Program-made: the position numbers and the translations under genes | From: Corticibacter populi | Lineage (GTDB): Bacteria; Pseudomonadota; Gammaproteobacteria; Burkholderiales; Burkholderiaceae_C | Reading direction: 5' to 3' | Assembly (NCBI RefSeq): GCF_004217315.1 | Contig: NZ_SGWR01000003.1 | Location: 669,018-733,017 of the forward strand | DNA: 64,000 bases | Notes under the pieces: model-generated | What the model was told of the DNA's origin: nothing | The model's database searches: none | What the model saw: only the letters and a program-made list of their open reading frames with translations | In this document: piece by piece, positions 54,060 to 61,180 of the stretch | How the letters are laid out: each line of letters begins with the position of its first letter | Position numbering within the stretch: the first letter of the stretch is position 1

Positions 54060-55432
54060 GGCTCCCGGAAGGCTTCGCTCTGGATGCGCAGCACGGGCCG
54101 CAGCAGATACCAGATGAACGGCTCGTGGCCCAGCAGCAGGTCGACCTCGGCCTGCATGCCGGTGGTGATGCGGTTGTCGGTGCGGCCCACCCAGGGCTGC
54201 GCCAGGCTGGTCTGGATGCGGAAGTACGAGGGCGTGCCGGGCTGGTTGGGGTCCTGGTCGGCATCGGGCGCGACCAGGCGCACCTTGCCGGGCACGGCGC
54301 CGTAACGCAGGAAGTCGTAGGCGCTGATCTTGACCTTGGCGTCCTGCCCTTCGTGGACGTAGCCGCGGTCGGAGGGGTTCAGGCGCGCCTCGACGATGAT
54401 CTCGTCCTTGTCGGGCACGATCTCCAGAATGGGCTCGCCGGGCTTGACGACCCAGCCGGCGCCGCCGCTGCGCAGGCCCTTGACGATGCCGTCGGTGGGC
54501 GCCAGCACCACCGTGCGGGTGCGCTGGTTCTGTGCGCGCGCCAGGTCTTCGGCGAGGCTGAGCAGCTCGCGCTCCGCTTCGGCCAGCTCTTCGCTGGCGC
54601 GGCGCTGGTAGCCGCCCTGCGTCTCCAGCACCTTGGCCCTGGCCAGTTCGACCTTGGCGTGGTGGCTTGCCAGGCCCTGGCGCGTGGCGGCCAGTTCGGT
54701 GCGCACCTGTTCGAGCGCGCGCTGCTTGTCGATGACTTCGAGCTGGCCGATGAGCTGCTCGGCCGCGAGCTGGTTGGCAATGCCGGCTTCTTCCTGGTGC
54801 AGGCGCAAGCTGGTCTCCAGCCCCTGGATGCGCGCCTGCGCCTGTGCCACCTCGCCCTGCGCCTGCGCGAGGGCGGCGCGGGCGGCGGCAAGGCTGCCCT
54901 GGTGTTCGAGCGCGCGTGCGGCAAAGGCGCCCAGTTCGGCGCGCACGATCTGGCGGTCCAGTTCGGTCGGGAAATCCTCGGCGGCCAGCGGCTCGCCCAG
55001 GCTCTCTGCCGTCAGGCGCAGCCTGGCAGCGCGCGCGCTGGCCTGGCGGGCGGTGAGCTGTTCGAGGTTGAGGCTGTTGCCGCCCAGGTCGATCTCCAGT
55101 AGCGGCTGGCTGGCGCTGACGGTCTGCCCTTCGCGCACATGCACGGCGGTGACGATGCCGCCTTCGAGATGCTGCACGGACTGCACCCGGTCGGAGGGGA
55201 TGACCTGGCCGGCGGCGACGACGACGTTCTCCACCGGGTAGAGCAGACCGGTGAGCACCAGCAGCACCAGCGCGGCCACCAGCACGCGGCGGCCGGCGGG
55301 CCGCGCCAGCCATGCCGTCCAGCGGCTGCCCGGGTGGGCGCTGGCCGTTGCGCCGTTCTGCGGCGCGGCGCGGCCAGGGGCGTGCAGTACCTGCGGCAGG
55401 TCGGCCGTGCGGCGTGGGGCCTGTGGCTTCAT
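54056..55432 (-). CDS. HlyD-family type I secretion adaptor
   Basis: 458 residues. A cytoplasmic tail of ~50 residues and one membrane helix (RVLVAALVLLVLTGLLYPVE) lead to the lipoyl/barrel-sandwich motif VQHLEGGIVTAVHVREGQTV. A long coiled coil (residues ~110-290) follows, then the returning half with GEPILEIVPDKDEIIVEARL and LNPSDRGYVHEGQDAKVKIS. It bridges the ABC transporter to the TolC-type channel. The gene overlaps both neighbours by four bases. Confidence 0.93.
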   Translation of the reverse strand: MKPQAPRRTADLPQVLHAPGRAAPQNGATASAHPGSRWTAWLARPAGRRVLVAALVLLVLTGLLYPVENVVVAAGQVIPSDRVQSVQHLEGGIVTAVHVREGQTVSASQPLLEIDLGGNSLNLEQLTARQASARAARLRLTAESLGEPLAAEDFPTELDRQIVRAELGAFAARALEHQGSLAAARAALAQAQGEVAQAQARIQGLETSLRLHQEEAGIANQLAAEQLIGQLEVIDKQRALEQVRTELAATRQGLASHHAKVELARAKVLETQGGYQRRASEELAEAERELLSLAEDLARAQNQRTRTVVLAPTDGIVKGLRSGGAGWVVKPGEPILEIVPDKDEIIVEARLNPSDRGYVHEGQDAKVKISAYDFLRYGAVPGKVRLVAPDADQDPNQPGTPSYFRIQTSLAQPWVGRTDNRITTGMQAEVDLLLGHEPFIWYLLRPVLRIQSEAFREP

Positions 55433-57273
55433 GCGGCAAGCTCCCTGGGCAGGGTGTCTGCGTCCGTGTCGGCGTCTGCACCAGCTTCGGCGCTGACGCC
55501 GGAATCACCCGTGGCTGCCCGGGCGGTGCCGAAGAGGCGCGGCAGCATTTGCTGCGGGCCGCCTTGCTCGACGTGCCCGTCGCCGCGCACGTGGTAGATG
55601 TGCTGCGCCGCCGAGGCCACGCGCAGCGAGTGCGTCACGACGATCACGGTGTGGCGCCGGGCGATCTGGCGCAGCGTCTGCAGCAGGGCTGTTTCGCTGT
55701 CGAAGTCGAGGTCGTTGCTGGGCTCGTCGAGGATCAGCACCGAAGGGTTGCGCAGGAACAGCTGCGCCAGCGCGAGCTTGCGCAGTTCCCCGGCCGAGAG
55801 GCCCGCCCCGCCTTCGCCCACCACGCTCTGGTAGCCCTGCGGCAGCCGGCTGACGAAGGCATGCGCACCAGCGAGCTGGGTGGCGGTGACGATTTGCTGG
55901 TCGGTCGCCTCGGGGTTGACCATGCGCAGGCCGTCGATGATGGGGCCGCTGAACCAGTAGACCTGCTGGGCCAGGCAGCCGACCCACTGGCCGAGCGTGG
56001 CGCGGGGAAATTGCGCGAGGTCGTATTCGTCGATGAATACGCGCCCTTCGGTGGGCCGGTAGAGGCCGGCGAGCAGCTTGGCCAGCGTGGACTTGCCCGC
56101 GCCGTTGCGCCCCAGGATGGCGTGCAGCCCGCCGGGGCCGATGTCCAGCGACACCTGTTCGAGCGTGGCGCGGCCATCGGGATAGTGGAAGCTGGCCTGG
56201 TCGAGCCGCAGCCGGCCCTTGGGGCGCGGCAGCTGCAGGTCCTGGCTGGCCTGTTCGACGGGCTCCTCCAGCACGGCTTGCAGGCGCTGCGTGGCCTCGT
56301 TGGAGCGCGCCAGCGACCGCCAGTTGCCCGCCAGTTGCGCAATCGGTGCCAGTGCCTTGCTGGCCAGCAGGTTGACGGCCATCAGGCTGCCGATGCTCAT
56401 CCATTGCGCGTTGATGGCAATGGCGCCGACGGTGATGACGGCAATGGAGAAGAAGGTCAGCAAGATGTGGCTGGCCTCGCGGGCATTCTCCAGCTCGCCG
56501 TTCTTGGCGAAGCTCTCGGCCAGCCAGTGGTCGTAGCCGCTTTGCCAGGTCTGGCGCACGGCGGTGTCGTAGCCCAGCACCTTGAGGGTGGCGCGGGCGT
56601 TGCAGACCTCGGCGGTGTTGCGGTCGAGGCTGCGGGCCTGGGCGATCTCCTCGACGCGGCCGCTGCGCACCTCGTCGGCCCACCACCATGCCAGCACGCC
56701 GAGGATGAGCATGGCCACCAGGATCACCGGCAGCACCGGCCAGGCGATGATGCCGATGACGATCAGCGCCAGCAGGGCCATCGGCAGGTCCAGCATGGCG
56801 CTGGCAAGGCCGCCGGTGATGCTTGCGCGCATCGCACCAACATCGCGGAACAGCTGCAGCCACTGGCTGGCCGGGCGCTGCTCCAGCGCCAGCAGCGGGC
56901 GCTGGAGCATCGAGTGCATCAGGGCCTGCGAGACGTCGTGGTCGATGGCGGCACCGGCCTCCCGCAATGCGCGGGCGCGCCGGCGCCGCAGCCACCATTC
57001 GATGCCCAGGAAGCACAGCACGCCGGCGACCATGGCGGTGAGGGTGGCGGTGCCGCCGCGCGCGATGACGCGGTTGTAGACCTGCAGCAGGAAGATCGAA
57101 GGCAGCAGCCCCAGTAGGCTGATGGGCAGCGACAGCCAGGCGGCGCGGCGCAGGTGCTGCCAGGCACTGTGGCAGGCCGTTGCGATGGCACCCGCATAGA
57201 CCCCCGCCGCAGCAGCCTCCTGTTCGGAGGGCTGCTGCGGCAACAGACGGCTGGGCAGCAGGTACTTGATCAT
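55429..57273 (-). CDS. Type I secretion ABC transporter (permease-ATPase fusion)
   Basis: 614 residues. Six membrane helices lie between about 45 and 310. The ATPase domain follows: Walker A GRNGAGKST at 388-396, a variant signature LSAGELRK at 492-499 instead of LSGGQ, and Walker B SVLILDEP at 511-518. There is no N-terminal C39 peptidase-like domain, so it resembles the PrtD class. It should export an unprocessed substrate with a C-terminal signal, most plausibly the giant repeat protein encoded 4 kb upstream. An AT-rich control region precedes it. Confidence 0.92.
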   Translation of the reverse strand: MIKYLLPSRLLPQQPSEQEAAAAGVYAGAIATACHSAWQHLRRAAWLSLPISLLGLLPSIFLLQVYNRVIARGGTATLTAMVAGVLCFLGIEWWLRRRRARALREAGAAIDHDVSQALMHSMLQRPLLALEQRPASQWLQLFRDVGAMRASITGGLASAMLDLPMALLALIVIGIIAWPVLPVILVAMLILGVLAWWWADEVRSGRVEEIAQARSLDRNTAEVCNARATLKVLGYDTAVRQTWQSGYDHWLAESFAKNGELENAREASHILLTFFSIAVITVGAIAINAQWMSIGSLMAVNLLASKALAPIAQLAGNWRSLARSNEATQRLQAVLEEPVEQASQDLQLPRPKGRLRLDQASFHYPDGRATLEQVSLDIGPGGLHAILGRNGAGKSTLAKLLAGLYRPTEGRVFIDEYDLAQFPRATLGQWVGCLAQQVYWFSGPIIDGLRMVNPEATDQQIVTATQLAGAHAFVSRLPQGYQSVVGEGGAGLSAGELRKLALAQLFLRNPSVLILDEPSNDLDFDSETALLQTLRQIARRHTVIVVTHSLRVASAAQHIYHVRGDGHVEQGGPQQMLPRLFGTARAATGDSGVSAEAGADADTDADTLPRELAA

Positions 57274-57299
57274 GGCGCGTCGTGTCGTGGGGTAGAACC

Positions 57300-57392
57300 A
57301 GCTTGTCTCAGAATGTAATACATTGTCAATTTGTATGTTAAATATATCAAAAAAATGTCAACTGAAATAAAAATTTGACATGGATCAAGGAG
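57300..57392 (-). promoter_or_regulatory. AT-rich promoter region with FNR-like box upstream of the type I secretion genes
   Basis: This 93-base stretch is strikingly AT-rich against a GC-rich background. On the minus strand it has two TTGACA hexamers (57356-57361 and 57324-57329), though no perfect -10 at ideal spacing. At 57375-57388, TTGAC-ATGG-ATCAA differs by one base from the FNR/ANR consensus TTGAT-N4-ATCAA. It probably launches the three-gene export operon. Oxygen control is only suggested. Confidence 0.55.
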
Positions 57393-60300
57393 TCATCTGG
57401 ATTGCTGTGAATGACTTTCTTGCGGTTGACCGGCGTGGATGTTGTCGCGCACGGCATCCGCTGCGATGCAGAGATTGGCTGCCGGACCGCCGGCGACGAG
57501 CACCACATCGCCGGCGCGCATGGTCCGCAGCAGCGAGCAGACCAACTGGTTGAGGTCTTCATACCAATTGACGTGCAGCAGATCCGCCAGTGCGCAGACC
57601 AGCCCGCGGCAAACTTCGCCATGCAGCAGGACCCGTCGCGCCGGTGTCTTGCGCACCAGGGCGGCCAGCAGACGCATGGCCGCGTCCGTGCCGTGGTCAT
57701 CGCCCTGCATGCTGCCCAGCACCACCAGGCGGTGTGGGGCTTGCGGTGCCAGTGTCTCCAGCTGGGCCAGGCCGGCCTGGATCGACAGCAGGTGGCCATG
57801 GCCGCTGTGGTCGAGCAGCACCATGCCGTGGCCGAGCCGCTCTGGCTGACCGTTGCCGGGCAGGGGTTGCCAGTAGGCCAGCTGCGGTATGGCTTGTTCG
57901 AGCGGCCGATCGAGCGCCCGCAGGGCGGCCAGCACGGCCTGTGCGTCCCGTGCCATGTGCCGGCCATGCGCCTGCAGCGTGATGGCATGGGTTTGCCCGT
58001 CGGTCTGGATATGCAGTTGCCGCGCCTCGATACGGAGCTGGCGCAGCCGCGCCTGCGGATGCGTCCCGAAGGTGATGCTGCGGCAGCCGCCGGCCTGCGC
58101 ATCCGGCAGCGCGCCGGCCAGTTCCGGCCGCAGTTCGAAGACCAGCGTGGCGGCCTGCGGCAGCAGGCTGGCGGCCAGGGCCAGCCATGTTGCGGCACCA
58201 TTCTCCGTTGCCGCCGGCGGGATGGCCAGCAGCGGCGCATCTGCCGCCTGCATCCCTTCCGGGGCCGGCACAGGTTCTGGCAGATTGGTGATGATCAGCA
58301 CATCGGGGGCAATCAGCGGCAGGTCCGCAGCCAGATCGCGCAGTGGCAGTTCCACCAGCGCGCAGGGGGCCGCTTCACTCCAGTTGATCATCTGGATCGC
58401 CGTGTCCTGTGCCAGCAGTGCGGCGGCGCGAGCGGAGGCATCGGCCCCCAGGCAGTGCGCGATCATGCGTGCCGTGGATGTCTTGCCGGCACAGCCGGTG
58501 ACCGCGATGACCGGGGCGTGGATGCGCTGGCGGGCCGCCGCAGCGAGGGCGCGCAGGCCGGCTGGCAACCGCGGCGCAGGCACATGCAGCAGCGGCCATG
58601 GCGCTTGCGGCAGGGCCTGTGGACTGCTGCTGACCAGCAGCGCCGGTTGCAGCGCGGGCAAGGCTGCGGGCGGAACGCCGCAGGCTTCGCCGGCACGGCG
58701 TACCAGCACGGCCGCCCCAGGGTGATGGTGTGCCCGTGTCGTGTCGATGCCGCGGCAACCGGCAGGCTGTTGGGGCGGGGCGGTCGCCACCCACTGTCCG
58801 CCCAGGTGCCTGGCCAGCGCCTCGGCGCTCCAGTGCATGGGCGGCTGTGCCGGCGGCTCCAGGCTGCCGGTCTGCTGTGTGGCGGGCGTACCAGTGCGCC
58901 CGGCCGCCGCGGGCGGTTGCTCCAGCGCCTGCTCCAGCAGTGCCAGCAGTCGTTCACTGGCGAGTTGCGCCAGCAGACGCCTGGCAGTGCCCTCCGCGGT
59001 GCGGACGAGCGAGGGCACTTGCGCTGCGCGCGTGCCCATGTCTTCCATCATGTCTTCCGTATCGAGGAAGACGGCCTGTCCCCGCAGGCGGGCGGGCAGA
59101 TAGATGGCCAGTTCGGGGCGCAGCGTGTTCTGACGCAGTCGCGCCAGCCGCTCCCGCACGAAGGCTCGCCACTGCGTCAGCGTGTGCGGATCGATGCCGT
59201 CTTGCAGGGTGCTGCCGCCGAGCTCCTGCACGCATGCGTGCAGGCCCATGGACAGCCAGGTGTCGTTCAGGCATGCTGGGCTGGCCTGCCATTGGCGCAT
59301 CAGCGGCGCGATGAAGACCAGCGGCGGGGTGCCGGTGTCGTGGCCGCAGGGCGGCTGCGGCGTCGCGCCATGCAGGGCCAGCCGCACCCAAGCCAGTGTG
59401 GGGACGTGCTCCGCGGTATTCGGCAGCGTCGGCTGCCGTGCCAGCCAGGACTGCAGCCGTTGCGTCAGCCGCACCGCCTGCGTTTGCAGGCGTGCCGCTT
59501 GGTCGAAAGGAATGGCCAGAGCCACGCGGGCATGGCGGATGCATTGCGTGATGGTCAGCAGCGTCATGCTGTCCGTCAGTGGATCCTGTGGATCCTGCCG
59601 CTCCTGGGGCTGCATGTCGTCCAGTGCCGTCAGTGCCGCCAGAACGCCTGCCTGGCCCGCCGGATCTGGCGCATGTTGCTGCGCCAGCAGCAACGCGCAG
59701 GTGATGCCGAGGTGATCGCGCAGCGCAGGGGCACTGTGCCAGACGCCGCCGGACTGCTGGCGCAGCAGCAGCTGGCGCGCGGCAGACAGGCAGCCGTGCG
59801 GCTTTGCGGTGTCCGGCGCGTCAGCCCCCACGAAGGCAGTGCGGCACGCTGCGCCAGGGCTGGCCCATGGGCTATGCGGTACCGGTACGGATATCGGGGC
59901 CTGCCCGTCCATGCTGAAGATGCCGCGCAGGTGCAGCAGCAGCGCGGGCGTGGATGCACCACCGAACAAGGGGCGATGGCTGGGCTGAGGCCAGGCCTGA
60001 ACGACCTTGCCGGACAAGGGCCGCCAGGCTCGCGCGGTACGTGCCAGCAATTGCCGGTGCAGCAGCTCGGCTGTCTCCAGGCCGGCATCGGCCAGCGCCA
60101 ATGCCGCGTCCATGGCCAGCAAGCAGCTTTGCGCGCCGCTCCTTGGCGGGACGGGCAGCGAGGTGATGTCCTCCACCCAGTCCACCCGCAGCGCCAGCGC
60201 ATGGCTCTGGCGTGCCCAGGCCCACTGCCGTATGCGGGTGGCGCCTTCGCGCCAGGCCGATTCGGGTGTGGTACCGCGCACATGGAAGACAAGCGCATCC

Positions 60301-60452
60301 TCGTCATCGGCGGCTACGCTGAAGAACAGCACGCAGCCCGGATAGGGCTCGGGCAGCCGCTCGACGTGACGCGCGACATGATCCCGGCATTGGGCGAGTT
60401 GCTGCGACAGGGCGCTCTCGGCCGCGCTTGGCCCGGCACGCCTCGCGTCCAT
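57393..60452 (-). CDS. Large orphan protein with divergent Mur-ligase-like C-terminal half
   Basis: 1019 residues from ATG at 60452, chosen because AGGA stands eight bases before it. ATG at 60524 or TTG at 60551 would add 24 or 33 residues without a ribosome site. The first ~570 residues match nothing I recognise (opening LPEPYPGCVLFFSVAADDED; Arg/Gln-rich helices later). From about 640 a Mur-ligase-like module appears: P-loop VTGCAGKTSTARMIAHCLG near 651, VELPLRDLAADLPLIAPDVL, IITNLPEP, and a terminal domain with LVVLGSMQGDD and AGDVVLVAGGP. The usual MurF residues in N-x-x-x-H and D-D-x-Y-N-A-N-P are replaced. No signal peptide. It lies between the OmpA gene and the exporter in the same direction. 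The role is unknown. Confidence 0.72.
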   Translation of the reverse strand: MDARRAGPSAAESALSQQLAQCRDHVARHVERLPEPYPGCVLFFSVAADDEDALVFHVRGTTPESAWREGATRIRQWAWARQSHALALRVDWVEDITSLPVPPRSGAQSCLLAMDAALALADAGLETAELLHRQLLARTARAWRPLSGKVVQAWPQPSHRPLFGGASTPALLLHLRGIFSMDGQAPISVPVPHSPWASPGAACRTAFVGADAPDTAKPHGCLSAARQLLLRQQSGGVWHSAPALRDHLGITCALLLAQQHAPDPAGQAGVLAALTALDDMQPQERQDPQDPLTDSMTLLTITQCIRHARVALAIPFDQAARLQTQAVRLTQRLQSWLARQPTLPNTAEHVPTLAWVRLALHGATPQPPCGHDTGTPPLVFIAPLMRQWQASPACLNDTWLSMGLHACVQELGGSTLQDGIDPHTLTQWRAFVRERLARLRQNTLRPELAIYLPARLRGQAVFLDTEDMMEDMGTRAAQVPSLVRTAEGTARRLLAQLASERLLALLEQALEQPPAAAGRTGTPATQQTGSLEPPAQPPMHWSAEALARHLGGQWVATAPPQQPAGCRGIDTTRAHHHPGAAVLVRRAGEACGVPPAALPALQPALLVSSSPQALPQAPWPLLHVPAPRLPAGLRALAAAARQRIHAPVIAVTGCAGKTSTARMIAHCLGADASARAAALLAQDTAIQMINWSEAAPCALVELPLRDLAADLPLIAPDVLIITNLPEPVPAPEGMQAADAPLLAIPPAATENGAATWLALAASLLPQAATLVFELRPELAGALPDAQAGGCRSITFGTHPQARLRQLRIEARQLHIQTDGQTHAITLQAHGRHMARDAQAVLAALRALDRPLEQAIPQLAYWQPLPGNGQPERLGHGMVLLDHSGHGHLLSIQAGLAQLETLAPQAPHRLVVLGSMQGDDHGTDAAMRLLAALVRKTPARRVLLHGEVCRGLVCALADLLHVNWYEDLNQLVCSLLRTMRAGDVVLVAGGPAANLCIAADAVRDNIHAGQPQESHSQQSR

Positions 60453-60569
60453 TGGCCAGTTCCTGGGTGCTTGGTCCGCAGGTGATGGCTGACGGGGCCG
60501 GGAGCTGGGCGACGGGGCGGACATGGGCGCGGCGACAGGCAGGACTGGCAAGGCGAAGGCGATGCGCGA

Positions 60570-61085
60570 TCAGCGGTAGTCGAACTCGACGCGACGGTTG
60601 CGTTGATGGGCATCCTCGCTGGTGCCGAGATCGGCCGGCTGTTCCTTGCCGTAGCTGACGGCTTCGATGCGCGCTGGCGCAACGCCGAGCAGTTGCAGGG
60701 CATTGCGCACGGCGTCGGCACGCTTCTGCCCCAGCGCCAGGTTGTATTCGGCGCCGCCGCGCACGTCGGTATGGCCGCGCAGTAGCACCGAACGCTCCGG
60801 ATGCTGGCGCAGCCATTGCGCATGGCCTTCGATCAGGCTGCGGTCCTGCGTGCGGATGGAGTAAGAGTCATAGTCGAAATACACCAGCTGTGCCAGATGC
60901 TGCGGGCCTGGCACACCTTGTGGGGTGGTGGTCACCACGGGCGCCACGCCTGAAGCGGGTGCGGCCGGCTGGCCGAAGGCATAGTGGTGCTCGGCGCGGC
61001 TGTTGCCGCCATGCGGGGAGGCACAGGCCGCCAGCAGCAGGGCTGCAAGCACCGGTGCCAGCAAGCGCAGGGATGTTGTTGGCAT
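60570..61085 (-). CDS. Pal-like OmpA-family lipoprotein
   Basis: 171 residues from ATG at 61085. The lipobox LLLAAC puts the lipidated Cys at residue 21. The C-terminal OmpA domain spans ~65-171, with VYFDYDSYSIRTQDRSLIEG, LLRGHTDVRGGAEYNLALGQ and QRNRRVEFDYR, carrying the peptidoglycan-binding Asp and Arg. It anchors the outer membrane to the cell wall. It differs from a housekeeping Pal in lacking tol genes nearby. Instead it sits between a secreted repeat protein and the Mur-like gene, so it may help hold the secreted protein at the surface. Confidence 0.9.
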   Translation of the reverse strand: MPTTSLRLLAPVLAALLLAACASPHGGNSRAEHHYAFGQPAAPASGVAPVVTTTPQGVPGPQHLAQLVYFDYDSYSIRTQDRSLIEGHAQWLRQHPERSVLLRGHTDVRGGAEYNLALGQKRADAVRNALQLLGVAPARIEAVSYGKEQPADLGTSEDAHQRNRRVEFDYR

Positions 61086-61180
61086 GGAATTCTCCTTTGG
61101 GGAACGGGGCATCGCAGCTGGCCGGATGGGCGCGCGGCGCCGGGATGGCGGACGCGGCCACAGGCCGCGCCCGGGTTCGA

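Noticed and set aside
57411..60485. 1024-residue open frame on the plus strand opposite the Mur-like gene
   Set aside because: GC-rich codon bias keeps antisense frames open. It has Arg/Gln/Gly-rich composition, no family match and no ribosome site, while the minus-strand frame holds a P-loop and ordered motifs.
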